Source of the DNA: JAAFIP01 sp031428975
Lineage (GTDB): Bacteria > Pseudomonadota > Gammaproteobacteria > Burkholderiales > Burkholderiaceae_C
DNA length: 64,000 nucleotides
Direction of reading: 5' to 3'
NCBI GenBank assembly: GCA_031428975.1
Contig: JANOYR010000062.1
Coordinates: 1 to 64,000, forward strand
Part shown: positions 9,038 through 18,018 of the stretch, piece after piece
Position numbering within the stretch: the stretch's first letter is position 1
Layout: every line of letters starts with the position of its first letter
Notes under the pieces: model-generated
What the model saw: only the letters and a program-made list of their open reading frames with translations
Database searches by the model: none
Told to the model about the DNA's origin: nothing
Position numbers and translations under genes: made by a program

Positions 9038-9652
9038 ATGAAATATTCAGCAAAATGGGCAGTTGCACTGTCAGTCACCGCAGCAGCGGTTTTGGTCGCT
9101 TGTGGCGGCGGTGGTGGGTTGGATGTGCAAGACACATCCAATCAGGCTCCTCCTGCCTCAATCACAGCCACAATAGACGCCAGCACTACTGTAGTCAATT
9201 CTCCAATTGCTGCATTAGACAAAGAAGCGATTGTTTTTACTGGTGGAGTTAGTGAGTTTGGTACCACTTTAGACACGACTATTACTATTGACACCGCAGC
9301 CGCCACACCTACTTTTACGGTTAGTGACAGTGAAGATGAGGCAACAGGCGAGTTTTCACTTGGCTCTTGCAAATTTAAAATAACCCAAATTAAAAGAGGT
9401 AGAATTCGCGTAGGTGCTCCACGCTATTTTGTAGGCCAAATCATCACGATTTCACCCTGCACTGTTCAGCTTGACACCTCTGCAATTAAACCAAACGGAC
9501 AACCACAAGCAACAAAGGCAACCTTAGTTTTTGGAACTAAAAAATCAAGCGTTATAAATACTAAGATCACGGTTTCCTCAACTGGAGAAGTGACTGTAGG
9601 TAACATCAAATACCCGAAAATTACTCTGATTCCAGTTACTGGTGGCTCTTAA
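9038..9652 (+). CDS. Small lipoprotein with CGGGGG N-terminus, function unknown
   Basis: A 204-residue protein with a lipoprotein signal peptide: KWAVALSVTAAAVLVAC, where VLVAC is the lipobox and the Cys is followed by a glycine run, a common form in Burkholderiales. The mature part is Thr/Ser/Val-rich and probably all-beta; it contains only two further cysteines (in GSCKFK and SPCTVQ), which could form a disulfide. I recognise no domain. A good ribosome-binding site (AGGGG) precedes ATG 9038. It is followed by a clear terminator and probably shares a unit with the YjbH-type gene, perhaps as an envelope partner (inference). Confidence 0.72.
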   Translation: MKYSAKWAVALSVTAAAVLVACGGGGGLDVQDTSNQAPPASITATIDASTTVVNSPIAALDKEAIVFTGGVSEFGTTLDTTITIDTAAATPTFTVSDSEDEATGEFSLGSCKFKITQIKRGRIRVGAPRYFVGQIITISPCTVQLDTSAIKPNGQPQATKATLVFGTKKSSVINTKITVSSTGEVTVGNIKYPKITLIPVTGGS

Positions 9653-9674
9653 TTTAGTAAGCTTTTATTGAGTT

Positions 9675-9700
9675 AAAAGCCCAGTTCGCTGGGCTTTTTT
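9675..9700 (+). terminator. Rho-independent terminator
   Basis: Perfect 9-bp stem AAAAGCCCA / TGGGCTTTT with a 6-base loop (GTTCGC) and a T-run, 22 bp after the lipoprotein stop codon. It closes the YjbH/lipoprotein unit. It is the clearest intrinsic terminator in the window. Confidence 0.92.
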
Positions 9701-9772
9701 CATGGATGCATCAAATTCGACCGTACAGCCAGTCTTGCAGATGAGATGTCTGTGCAAACATTAAACCGATCA

Positions 9773-9813
9773 TAAATACATAGCGGTATATGACCGTATG
9801 ACGGTGACATTGG
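9773..9813 (-). repeat. Dispersed repeat, copy B
   Basis: Reverse-orientation copy: on the minus strand CCAATGTCACCGTCATACGG, then TCATATACCGCTATG. It sits in the 430-bp gene-poor gap between the lipoprotein terminator and the Bug gene. Confidence 0.75.
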
Positions 9814-9837
9814 GCTGAAAGTCTTTAAAACTTAGAT

Positions 9838-10035
9838 TTACCCTAGCAATCGCGCCAAGCGCTCGGGATTATCCGCCACCGATACAACACTGGCTACGCC
9901 ATTCATAGGCCAGTATTCTTTCACAGGTGCCACCACATATGCGGAGCTCAGGCTCATAACCCTGCTGGCTTGCCAAAAGCCTTTGGTCGCGGTGGGGGCA
10001 CTAAAGAATTTCACCTCAAAGCCAATTCTGTAGTC
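9838..10035 (-). pseudogene. Orphan C-terminal fragment, possibly of a DUF4143-type ATPase
   Basis: On the minus strand a 65-codon open stretch runs between a TAG (10036-10038) and a TAA (9838-9840) with no plausible start. It reads protein-like: DYRIGFEVKFFSAPTATKGF, then a segment with YVVAPVKEYWPMNG, ending NPERLARLLG. The D...EVK pattern followed by AYVVAPVKEYWPM reminds me of the PD-(D/E)xK-like C-terminus of AAA ATPases with a DUF4143 domain. I cannot confirm this without a search. Nothing else was seen in 9700-10082 apart from repeat copy B. Confidence 0.35.
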
Positions 10036-10082
10036 CTAGTATTTTGGTCGTGACTTGACAAATAAAAAAGGATGACTTTATT

Positions 10083-11069
10083 TCACTGCCGCTCGATTTT
10101 AGCCCGCTCAATCACACCTGCCCAGCGCTTGGTCTCGGTGCCCAGCAGCTCTGCCACTTGCTCGGGGCTACTGCCTTGGGCGTTGAGCTGTAGATCGGCT
10201 AGGCGCTTGCGTACTTCGGGCAGGGCCAGCACGGTTTGCAGCTCTTTGTTAAGCCTGGTTACCACCTCACGTGGGGTTTTGGCAGGCACCGCTAAGCCGT
10301 TCCAAGAAGTGACGTTAAAACTGGCCAATGCGCCACCGCTCTCGCGCACTACTGGCACGTCGGGCAAATTGGCAGAGCGGCGCTCGCCCAAGAGTGCGAT
10401 GGGGCGCAGCGCTTTGCTGTTGATTTGCGGCATGAGTGGGCCCAAGATTTCCACCATGGCATCAATCTCGCCGCCGCGCAGAGCGTTGATCACAGGCGGT
10501 GTGCCATTGAAAGGCACGGTTTGAAACTCAATGCCTGCGCTGGCCCCAAATAGCTCTGCAGCTAAATTTTGCGTAGTTCCCTTTTGGGGAGTGCCGATAT
10601 TGAGTTTGCCGGGGTTGGCGCGGGCATAAGCCAAGAGCTCGGCCAAGGATTTGAACCGCCCTGCCTCGCTGACTGCTATCACCAAATCAAAACTGGCCAG
10701 TTTGGACACGGGTGCGAAATCGCGCTGCGTGTCAAATGGCAGCTGCTTAAACAGCGCAGCACTCACCGCTGTGCCACTAGAAATCAGCAGCAGGGTGTGC
10801 CCATCGGCATCCGCTCTGGCCACGGCCTCGCCCGCCACTATACCGCCTGCGCTGGGTTTGTTTTCTACCACCACCGCCTGCCCCAACGCCTCTGAGAGCT
10901 TTTGTCCCACCGTGCGCGCGGTGATGTCGGCCGCGCCGCCTGCTGCGTTGGGTACAACGATTTTGAGGGTTTTAGTGGGAAAAGTCTGGGCATTGGATGC
11001 CATAGGGCTCAGCAATGCGCCTAGGCTCAATGACAAAACAGTGAAAAAGCTGGTCAGTGACGTGTTCAT
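10083..11069 (-). CDS. Bug/TctC-family periplasmic solute-binding protein
   Basis: A 328-residue Bug protein. Signal peptide MNTSLTSFFTVLSLSLG with cleavage near SNAQ; the mature part has IVVPNAAGGAADITARTVGQ and VVENKPSAGGIVAGE, the family's ligand-loop motifs. I chose ATG 11069 over TTG 11081; it is preceded by a weak GAG. It lies downstream of livF on the same strand with 66 bp between, so it may be the last gene of the long van/liv operon, giving that operon a third binding protein. No tctAB genes are present. The ligand is unknown; an aromatic or dicarboxylic acid would fit the neighbours (inference). Confidence 0.88.
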   Translation of the reverse strand: MNTSLTSFFTVLSLSLGALLSPMASNAQTFPTKTLKIVVPNAAGGAADITARTVGQKLSEALGQAVVVENKPSAGGIVAGEAVARADADGHTLLLISSGTAVSAALFKQLPFDTQRDFAPVSKLASFDLVIAVSEAGRFKSLAELLAYARANPGKLNIGTPQKGTTQNLAAELFGASAGIEFQTVPFNGTPPVINALRGGEIDAMVEILGPLMPQINSKALRPIALLGERRSANLPDVPVVRESGGALASFNVTSWNGLAVPAKTPREVVTRLNKELQTVLALPEVRKRLADLQLNAQGSSPEQVAELLGTETKRWAGVIERAKIERQ

Positions 11070-11135
11070 AGTTTTACTCAATTTCCGGTTTTAAGGGCGT
11101 ATGCAAACTGCAAGCCCGATAAGCGCAAAGCAGAA

Positions 11136-11855
11136 TCAGCGCGCCACACCCAACAGTTTATCTAATAACTCTGGCTGCGCCAACAATGCAGCGGCCGCCC
11201 CAGTATGTACCACTGAGCCATGGTCGAGCACAATGGCTTGGTGTGAAATAGCCAAAATAGCCTTGGGATGCTGCTCCACAATGATGGCAGAGAGCCCCTC
11301 TTCCCGCGTAATCCGTGCAATGGCCTTTAAAAGCTCTTCCACAATGATGGGAGCCAGCCCTTCCAAAGGCTCATCAAGCAGCAGCAAGCGCGGGTTCAAC
11401 ACCAAAGCCCGCCCCACAGCGAGCATTTGCTGCTCACCGCCTGAGAGTTGCGTACCCAAATTGGCTTTGCGCTCTGCAAGGCGTGGAAACATGGCATACA
11501 CCCTGTCCGGTGTCCACGGCTGTGCGCCCGCCCTGCCCGCCCGCTCTACCGCCGTTAAATTCTCATGCACAGTGAGTGATTTAAAAATATTGCGCTCTTG
11601 TGGCACCCAGCCAATGCCTGCTGCCGCTCGCTGGTGTGCAGGCAGGGCGTGCAAAAGCACTCCGCCTAGGCGGATGCTACCGCCGTGCTGGCGCGTGGCA
11701 CCTGCTAGCGTGTTAAGAAGGGTGGTTTTACCTGTCCCGTTGCGCCCTAAAAGCGCCAATGTTTCGCCTTCGGCCAATGAAAACGAGACATCAGTGACCA
11801 CCACGGCCTCGCCGTAGCCCGCACTCAAACGGTCAACACTTAAAAAATTAGACAT
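11136..11855 (-). CDS. livF: Branched-chain-type ABC transporter ATPase LivF
   Basis: Second ATPase of a Liv-type (HAAT) importer, 239 residues. Walker A is GRNGTGKTTL, the signature is LSGGEQQ, and Walker B is LLLLDEPLEGLAP. I start it at ATG 11855 (MSNFLSVDRL); longer frames run into livG and are not plausible. The start overlaps the livG stop by 8 bases, showing coupling. With livG, livM, livH and two binding proteins it forms a complete importer. The upstream van-like demethylase genes suggest an aromatic acid rather than an amino acid as cargo (inference). Confidence 0.93.
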   Translation of the reverse strand: MSNFLSVDRLSAGYGEAVVVTDVSFSLAEGETLALLGRNGTGKTTLLNTLAGATRQHGGSIRLGGVLLHALPAHQRAAAGIGWVPQERNIFKSLTVHENLTAVERAGRAGAQPWTPDRVYAMFPRLAERKANLGTQLSGGEQQMLAVGRALVLNPRLLLLDEPLEGLAPIIVEELLKAIARITREEGLSAIIVEQHPKAILAISHQAIVLDHGSVVHTGAAAALLAQPELLDKLLGVAR

Positions 11856-12639
11856 GGGCGGCCTCCAACTGGCTATGCGCATCGCCATGCGTGTCATCTT
11901 GCCCCAAATACACGGCACGTACCTGTGGGTCATTGGCAATTTGCTGCGGATCGCCCTCAGTGAGCACTGCGCCATTGACCAACACCGTCATGCGGGTAGC
12001 AAAGCTAAAGACTAAGTCCATGTCGTGCTCAATGAGCAGCACCGACACGTCCGCTGGCAGCGCCGCCACCGTTTGCAAAAGCTCCTCGCGCTCACCTGCT
12101 GGCACGCCGGCCACGGGCTCGTCAAGCAGCAACACACGCGGCTCGCAGGCCAATGCAATGGCAATCTCTAGCAAGCGGCGCTTGCCATATGCCAACTGTT
12201 CAGTGCGCTGGTTCGCCACGTCAGTTAATCGAAATTGCTCTAGCAATTGCTCAGCACGCATTGCTACATTTTTGTTAGCACCTAATGACCGCCACACGCT
12301 GACATTGCCACTATTTCGTTGAGAGATAACCATAGCCAGTGTTTCTAGCGGGGTCATGGTGTTAAATAGCTGGTTGATTTGAAATGTGCGCACCATGCCG
12401 CGCTGCACCCGCTTGTGGGGCGCTAGGCGGCTGATGTCTTGCCCCAAAAGGGCAATGCTGCCGCTGGTAGGCTCAAGCACACCGGTCATCAGGTTGATGA
12501 GCGTGGTTTTGCCAGCGCCGTTGGGACCGATCAAGGCGTGGCGTGCGCCCTGCTTGAGCTCTAGGCTCACGTTGTCGGTGGCGGTGATGCCCCCAAATTT
12601 TTTCACCAAGTTGGTGCAGCTTAAAACGGTATCGGTCAT
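11848..12639 (-). CDS. livG: Branched-chain-type ABC transporter ATPase LivG
   Basis: First ATPase of the importer, 263 residues. Walker A is GPNGAGKTTL, Walker B VLLLDEPVAGVPAGE, and the signature region is the LivG-type LAYGKRRLLEIA. The C-terminal stretch (VRAVYLGQDD) is typical of LivG. Its ATG overlaps the livM stop by 4 bases, and its own stop overlaps livF. Confidence 0.93.
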   Translation of the reverse strand: MTDTVLSCTNLVKKFGGITATDNVSLELKQGARHALIGPNGAGKTTLINLMTGVLEPTSGSIALLGQDISRLAPHKRVQRGMVRTFQINQLFNTMTPLETLAMVISQRNSGNVSVWRSLGANKNVAMRAEQLLEQFRLTDVANQRTEQLAYGKRRLLEIAIALACEPRVLLLDEPVAGVPAGEREELLQTVAALPADVSVLLIEHDMDLVFSFATRMTVLVNGAVLTEGDPQQIANDPQVRAVYLGQDDTHGDAHSQLEAAHV

Positions 12640-13613
12640 TTGGCCGCCCCCGTATTCCGTGGCTTAAACCATGTCCAAGGCCGCATAAAGCGCTCGCGCC
12701 CGACCAAGACCAAAACCACTAAAAATAAGCCAATCCAAAAAGTCCAATACTGCGGCGTGATGGCCGAAACAGTGTCGTGCAGGAGCTTGAACACCACCGC
12801 ACCCGCAATGCCGCCATAGAGCCAACCCACGCCGCCAATGACCAACATCAACAACACATCGGCAGAGCGGTCGATGGCAAACACATCCAACGAGGCGAAA
12901 CCCGTGGTTTGCGCCATGAGCGCACCCGCTGCACCCGCTATGGATGCCGCGATGGTGTAAACCACGGCCAATCGCGCTGGCACGGGCACGCCAATGGACA
13001 TGGCACGCAGGCGGTTGTCTCGTACCGCCTTGAGCGTGGCGCCAAAGGGCGAATGCACCAAACGCCGCGCCACGTAAAAAAGCAGCAGCAGCACCGACAA
13101 TGAATACCAAGCGGCTGTTCGTCCCTGTAGGTCGAACTCAAATTTTCTAAGCACAGCAGCCATCACCACGCCTTGCAAACCATCAGCACCGCCCGTGAGC
13201 CAGTCGAGTTTGTTGGCCAGCTCAAACAAAATCAGACCCACACCAAGCGTGACCATCAGGCGCGTCAAATCACTGCCCCGCATAATGGTAAGGCTGCATA
13301 CCGCTCCTAAAAGCGTAGTAGCCAGCATAGCCACCAAAAGCCCTACAAGCGGATCGGGCATGATATGTTTGGCAAACAAAGCCGCTGTGTAAGCCCCAAA
13401 ACCCAAAAATGCCGCATGGCCCAGCGTGACGATTCCGGTGTAACCCAAGACCAAGTCTAGGGACACTGCAAACAACGCCACAATGGCGATTTCGTTGACG
13501 ATCAGAGCGTGTTTAGGTAAAACCAAAGGCACGGCAAATGCTAGCAACCAAACCGCAATTTCCAGTGGCTTAATGCGGCTTGCAGCCAGCAAAGTAGTGT
13601 GTGCATTGCTCAT
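12636..13613 (-). CDS. livM: Branched-chain-type ABC transporter permease LivM
   Basis: Inner-membrane permease of 325 residues with about nine hydrophobic segments. Family motifs include LDLVLGYTGIVTLGHAAFLG near residue 55 and the cytoplasmic EAA-like loop around RDNRLRAMSIGV that contacts the ATPases. It overlaps livH by 4 bases upstream and livG by 4 bases downstream, so the four transporter genes are tightly coupled. Confidence 0.92.
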   Translation of the reverse strand: MSNAHTTLLAASRIKPLEIAVWLLAFAVPLVLPKHALIVNEIAIVALFAVSLDLVLGYTGIVTLGHAAFLGFGAYTAALFAKHIMPDPLVGLLVAMLATTLLGAVCSLTIMRGSDLTRLMVTLGVGLILFELANKLDWLTGGADGLQGVVMAAVLRKFEFDLQGRTAAWYSLSVLLLLFYVARRLVHSPFGATLKAVRDNRLRAMSIGVPVPARLAVVYTIAASIAGAAGALMAQTTGFASLDVFAIDRSADVLLMLVIGGVGWLYGGIAGAVVFKLLHDTVSAITPQYWTFWIGLFLVVLVLVGRERFMRPWTWFKPRNTGAAK

Positions 13614-14476
13614 TTGGAGCCTCCACGGCTAAATAAGCCTTGTGGTCGCCAAATCAAAATGGCGATCATCAGCGAATAAACGATAAAAGCACCCAGCTTG
13701 GGCACATAGTATTTGCCCGCTACGTCGGCTATGCCCAGCAGCAGCGCGGCGAGCAGTGGGCCTGTGAGTGAAGTGGTACCGCCCACGGCCACAACGATCA
13801 AAAAATACACCATAAACTTGAACGGAAAACTCGGGTCAAGCCCCAACACTTCAGCGCCCATGGCACCGCCCAAACCCGCAAGGCCAGAGCCCACGGCAAA
13901 AGTCAGCGAAAAAACCACGTTGACATTGATGCCCATGCCCGCCGCCACGCGCGGGTCGTCCACACTCGCGCGAAGGCGGCTACCAAAGCGGGTGCGCGAA
14001 AGAATAAGTTGCAACACCACCGCCAAAGCCGCGCACACCGCAATGATAAACAAGCGGTAATGCCCCATGCCCAAAGCACCGTCAAACAGCTCAGTGCGGC
14101 CACGCAGCCAGTCGGGCAACTGCATGATTTGTTGGGTCGAACCCATAAAATAATCAGTCGCCGCCACTGACATGAAGACCATGCCGATGGTAAGCAGCAC
14201 TTGGTCTAGGTGCGGTTTGCCATACATTGGGCGGTAAACCGTGCGCTCTAGCACCACGCCTGCTAGCGCTGGCACGATAAAAGCCAGTGGCAAGCAAATT
14301 AAAAATGGCACGCCAAATTTTTGCATCAACACCACGGTGACATAGCCACCGAGCATGGCAAAAGCACCGTGGGCTAGGTTGATGAAGTTCATCAAGCCCA
14401 TGGTGATGCACAGGCCAACGGCCAATATAAAAAGCAGCATACCGTAGGCTATGCCGTCAAAAAGAATGGTAAGCAT
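13610..14476 (-). CDS. livH: Branched-chain-type ABC transporter permease LivH
   Basis: Inner-membrane permease of 288 residues, the LivM partner. Motifs GLMNFINLAHGAFAMLGGY (near residue 27) and ASVDDPRVAAGMGINV are diagnostic of LivH. ATG 14476 lies 48 bp after the livK stop; that gap carries a strong RNA hairpin, which may lower permease expression relative to the binding proteins. Confidence 0.92.
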   Translation of the reverse strand: MLTILFDGIAYGMLLFILAVGLCITMGLMNFINLAHGAFAMLGGYVTVVLMQKFGVPFLICLPLAFIVPALAGVVLERTVYRPMYGKPHLDQVLLTIGMVFMSVAATDYFMGSTQQIMQLPDWLRGRTELFDGALGMGHYRLFIIAVCAALAVVLQLILSRTRFGSRLRASVDDPRVAAGMGINVNVVFSLTFAVGSGLAGLGGAMGAEVLGLDPSFPFKFMVYFLIVVAVGGTTSLTGPLLAALLLGIADVAGKYYVPKLGAFIVYSLMIAILIWRPQGLFSRGGSK

Positions 14477-14492
14477 GGTGGTGTAAACCTTG

Positions 14493-14516
14493 AGGCCTCG
14501 GTGTGGGCCGAGGCTT
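14493..14516 (-). promoter_or_regulatory. RNA hairpin between livK and livH
   Basis: Stem of 9 bp (7 bp of GC-rich perfect GCCTCGG/CCGAGGC plus two outer pairs) with a 6-base loop, right after the binding-protein stop codon in the minus-strand transcript. No T-run follows, so it is more likely a 3'-end stabiliser or attenuator than a terminator. A similar hairpin follows dctP at 24858-24881. Confidence 0.55.
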
Positions 14517-14524
14517 GGGTGGTT

Positions 14525-15694
14525 TTATTTGGCTTTTCCGGGGTCTTTGACGTCGGTGATGGTTGAAAACTCAACGTTGTGCAGCTCAGCGCCCACTTTT
14601 TCAACTTTGCGGATGTAAATGTTGTGCACCACATCGCGGGTTTGCGCGTCGATGAACATGGGGCCGCGCGGGCTTTCAAAAATTTGGCCCTTCATCGCTG
14701 CCAGCAGTTCATCGCCGCGGCCGCCCTTGGTTTTTTTGGCGGCTTCATAAATCACGCGCATACCGTCGTAGCCACCCACGGCCATGAAATTGGGGCGTAA
14801 GCCAGCATTGGCTTTGCTAAAGGCTTCCACAAACTTTTTGTTGAGTGCTGAGTTGTGGTTGGCAGAATAGTGGTGTGAGGTCACTACGCCCATCGCAGCG
14901 TCGCCCATGCCATTCAAGATGTCGTCATCGGTGATATCACCGGTACCAATGAGTTTGATTCCGGCTTTGTCCAAGCCCCGCTCGGTAAATTGCTTCATGA
15001 GTGCAGCGCCCGCCCCCGATGGCACAAAAGCAAACACTGCGTCTGGCTTCGCATCGCGCACTTTTTGTAAAAAAGGCGCAAAGTCTGGGTTGCGCACTGG
15101 AACGCGCAGGCTCTCTGGCACAGTACCGCCATTGAATATCAGGCGGTCTTTAAAATACTTTTCTGCATCAATGCCTGGGCCGTAATCTGCCACCAAAGTC
15201 ACCACTTTTTTGATGCCGTTTTTGGGAACCCAGTCGGCCATGGCAACCGCTGCTTGGGGCAGCGTGAAGCTGGTGCGCACAATGTATTCAGACGCTTGCG
15301 TGATGCTGGAGGTGGCCGCGGCCATGACCACTTGGGGGGTTTTGCTTTGCGTGGCAATCGGCGCAGTGGCCAAAGCCAAAGGCGTGAGGCCAAAGCCCGC
15401 CAACACATTGACTTTGTCATTGACCACCAGCTCTTGCGCAATGCGCTTGGTTTGGTCTGGCGCACTGGCATCGTCTTTGAGGATGATCTCGACTTTTTTG
15501 CCGCCGACTGTTGCGCCGTTTTGCGCCACATACAGTTTGACCGCTGCGTCAATTTGCTTGCCAGTGGAGGCAAACGGGCCGGTCATGGGCAAAATCAGGC
15601 CGATTTTGAAAGTGTTGTCTTGTGCCCAAGCGGACGGGGCCAGCAAGATACCTGCTGCAAGCGCAGCGCTAGTGAGGGGTAAAAGTTTGAACAT
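14525..15694 (-). CDS. ABC transporter substrate-binding protein (LivK type), copy 1
   Basis: Periplasmic binding protein of 389 residues with a signal peptide (LPLTSAALAAGILLAPSAWAQ). The mature part begins TFKIGLILPMTGPFASTGKQ, the peripla_BP_6 motif. It is an obvious tandem paralogue of the next gene upstream: long shared blocks such as VLAGFGLTPLALATAPIATQ and NGIKKVV..DYGPGIDAEK are identical. Related proteins with the FASTG motif often bind aromatic acids (family knowledge, not shown here). It is 29 bp downstream of copy 2 and directly upstream of livHMGF. Confidence 0.9.
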   Translation of the reverse strand: MFKLLPLTSAALAAGILLAPSAWAQDNTFKIGLILPMTGPFASTGKQIDAAVKLYVAQNGATVGGKKVEIILKDDASAPDQTKRIAQELVVNDKVNVLAGFGLTPLALATAPIATQSKTPQVVMAAATSSITQASEYIVRTSFTLPQAAVAMADWVPKNGIKKVVTLVADYGPGIDAEKYFKDRLIFNGGTVPESLRVPVRNPDFAPFLQKVRDAKPDAVFAFVPSGAGAALMKQFTERGLDKAGIKLIGTGDITDDDILNGMGDAAMGVVTSHHYSANHNSALNKKFVEAFSKANAGLRPNFMAVGGYDGMRVIYEAAKKTKGGRGDELLAAMKGQIFESPRGPMFIDAQTRDVVHNIYIRKVEKVGAELHNVEFSTITDVKDPGKAK

Positions 15695-15723
15695 AGTGTG
15701 CAGATAGAGGTTTAAGGAAGTGG

Positions 15724-16890
15724 TTAACGCGGGTCTTTGACGTCTTTTAAAACGTCGAACTCCATGTTGTAGAGCTGGCCATTGACCCGCTCTACGCGGC
15801 GGATGTAGACATTTTGCACAATATCGCGAGTCTGGGCATCGATGTAAATGGGACCACGCGGGCTTTCAAAAACCTGCCCTTTCATGGCTGCGACCAATGA
15901 CTCCCCTGCGCCCTGCCCCTTGGTAGCCTTGATCGCTTCGTAGATCACGCGCATTCCATCGTAGGCAGAAACGCCGAAAAAGTTAGGGCGAATACCCTTA
16001 CTTTGTTGCATATACGCTGCGACAAACTTTTTGTTCATGGGCGAGTTGTGCGAGGCCGAGTAGGGGTGCGAGGTAACCAAGCCCAACGCCACATCGCCCA
16101 TGTCATTCAGAATTTCGTCATCGGCCACGCTGCCCTCGCCAATCAAGCGGATGCCCGCTTTGTCTAGCCCGCGCTCGGCAAATTGCTTGAGCAACACCGA
16201 GCCCGCGCCAGCTGGCACAAACACAAACAGCGCATCGGGTTTGAGGTCGCGCACTTTTTGCAGAAACGGCGCGTAATCTGGGTTGCGCAGCGGCACACGC
16301 AGCTCGGCCAGCATCTGCCCGCCATTGAGCAAAAAGCGCTCACGGAAGGTTTTTTCAGCATCAATGCCAGGGCCGTAATCGGTGACCAAGCTCACCACTT
16401 TTTTGATGCCGTTTTTAGGGGCCCATTCCGCTACCCCTAGTGTCACTTGAGGCAGTGTCATGCTGGTACGCACAATATACGGCGATGCGCTGGTCACAAT
16501 GGAGGTGGCTGCAGCCATGACCACCATGGGGGTTTTAGACTGGGTGGCGATTGGCGCGGTAGCCAAGGCCAAAGGGGTGAGGCCAAAGCCAGCTAAAACG
16601 TCGATTTTTTCGTTGGCTACCAGCTCTTGGGCCAAACGGCGGGTGATGTCGGGCGTGCCCGCGTCGTCCTTGAGAATCACCTCCACGGTGCGGCCAGCTA
16701 CTTTGTCGCCCATTTGCGCCATGTACAAGCGCACGCCGTTTTCAATTTGCCGTCCGGTGGAGGCGAATGGCCCGGTCATGGGCAGCAACAGGCCAATTTT
16801 GAAGGGCTTGGCCTGAGCCAATGCGCCGCCAGCTTGCATTGCCAGCGCAGCGGCCGACACACTGAGAAAAGTCCGTTTACTTGCGTCCAT
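15724..16890 (-). CDS. ABC transporter substrate-binding protein (LivK type), copy 2
   Basis: Periplasmic binding protein of 388 residues, paralogue of copy 1. The signal segment is TFLSVSAAALAMQAGGALAQA, then PFKIGLLLPMTGPFASTGRQ. A strong ribosome-binding site (AGGAG) precedes ATG 16890. Well over half of aligned residues match copy 1. Differences cluster in surface segments and at several possible ligand-pocket positions, for example TSIVTSASPYIV against TSSITQASEYIV, so the two may widen ligand range for a shared membrane unit. It lies 31 bp downstream of the vanB-like gene. Confidence 0.9.
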   Translation of the reverse strand: MDASKRTFLSVSAAALAMQAGGALAQAKPFKIGLLLPMTGPFASTGRQIENGVRLYMAQMGDKVAGRTVEVILKDDAGTPDITRRLAQELVANEKIDVLAGFGLTPLALATAPIATQSKTPMVVMAAATSIVTSASPYIVRTSMTLPQVTLGVAEWAPKNGIKKVVSLVTDYGPGIDAEKTFRERFLLNGGQMLAELRVPLRNPDYAPFLQKVRDLKPDALFVFVPAGAGSVLLKQFAERGLDKAGIRLIGEGSVADDEILNDMGDVALGLVTSHPYSASHNSPMNKKFVAAYMQQSKGIRPNFFGVSAYDGMRVIYEAIKATKGQGAGESLVAAMKGQVFESPRGPIYIDAQTRDIVQNVYIRRVERVNGQLYNMEFDVLKDVKDPR

Positions 16891-16921
16891 GTTGGTCTCC
16901 TATGGGGGTTAAAAATACAAT

Positions 16922-17911
16922 TTACACAATTTCTGGCCGGTAAGCCGACTCTAGCGTGATGGTACCCACCGCGCGGGATACGCACACGCAGATACGACGA
17001 TTGTCCTTCTTTTCGTGTTCAGACAAAAATACATCGCGGTGGTCAATTTCGCCGTCAATCGACAGCACATCCATCACACACAGGCCGCATTCGCCACGCC
17101 TGCAATCGTGAATGGCGGGTACGCCCGCGAGCTCTAGTTCGTCTAAAAGACTGGAACTGGTAGGCACGGTAATGTCAATGCCATGGCGCGGCACGCGCAG
17201 CGTGAATGGCCGTGTGGGCAAACGCCCACTGCTGCCAAAGGTTTCAAAACGCAAATCTGCCACGGGGCGCTGGGCATCGGCCCACGCACGCTTGATGGCT
17301 TCGAGCATCGGCACTGGGCCGCAGGTGTACAGGTAAGCGCCTTGCGGCAAAGCCGCAATTTCGGCCGCATAGTCCACGTTTTGGCCTTCAGATGCCACAA
17401 AAGTTTGCAGATCAGTTCCTAAACATTCGCGCAAAACGGGCAAAAAGCCCAATTCGTCCGCTGTGCGTGCGCCGTACAACATGCGCAGCCGAGCCCCCGT
17501 CTTGTCCGCATGGGTTTTTAGACGCTGGGCCATGAGCAGCAGTGGCGTGATGCCAATACCGCCCGCCGCTATCAAATACGCAGGTGCTGCAAAATCCAAA
17601 GGAAAATGGTTGAGCGGGGCAGAGACCTCCAAACGGTCGCCAACGGCCAAACGCCACATCGCCATAGAACCACCACGCCCGTCTGGCAAATGCTTCACAG
17701 CAAACCGGTAAGTGACACCGTCGGGCTCGCCTAACAGCGAATACGAACGGGTTTGGGGTTTACCGTTGACTAAAATTTGCATTTGCAGGTGTGCGCCTGG
17801 GGCGTAACTGCCCGCCCCACCCACAGGTACTACGCAAAACTCGCGCACTGTGGGTGTGACACTGCGAATAGACACCAGCTTGGCAGATACCCAATCTAGC
17901 ACTGCTTTCAT
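16922..17911 (-). CDS. vanB: Vanillate-demethylase-type reductase (FNR-like, C-terminal 2Fe-2S)
   Basis: Electron-transfer partner of the Rieske oxygenase encoded two genes upstream. The 329 residues show the phthalate-dioxygenase-reductase order: flavin domain with RSYSLLGE (R-x-Y-S), NAD domain with AAGGIGITPLLLMAQ, and a C-terminal plant-type ferredoxin with CRRGECGLC plus a distal Cys near residues 308-310. Ribosome-binding site AAGGAG precedes ATG 17911. It is separated from gntR by 107 bp that hold repeat copy C. It could serve another Rieske oxygenase of the same class; vanB is used for the type rather than for proven vanillate activity. Confidence 0.82.
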   Translation of the reverse strand: MKAVLDWVSAKLVSIRSVTPTVREFCVVPVGGAGSYAPGAHLQMQILVNGKPQTRSYSLLGEPDGVTYRFAVKHLPDGRGGSMAMWRLAVGDRLEVSAPLNHFPLDFAAPAYLIAAGGIGITPLLLMAQRLKTHADKTGARLRMLYGARTADELGFLPVLRECLGTDLQTFVASEGQNVDYAAEIAALPQGAYLYTCGPVPMLEAIKRAWADAQRPVADLRFETFGSSGRLPTRPFTLRVPRHGIDITVPTSSSLLDELELAGVPAIHDCRRGECGLCVMDVLSIDGEIDHRDVFLSEHEKKDNRRICVCVSRAVGTITLESAYRPEIV

Positions 17912-17963
17912 GCCGCAACTCCTTGCAATCGGTATTGCAGGTTTATTTTTTGAAGTATTTTGA

Positions 17964-18008
17964 CCAATGTCACCGTCATATGGTCATAGTTTGCTATATA
18001 TTTCATAG
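17964..18008 (+). repeat. Dispersed repeat, copy C
   Basis: Closest to the consensus: CCAATGTCACCGTCATATGG, then TCATAGTTTGCTATATATTT, then CATAG. It lies between gntR and vanB inside the minus-strand operon, so it would be in the transcript as its reverse complement. Confidence 0.8.
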
Positions 18009-18018
18009 TATTTTAGGC

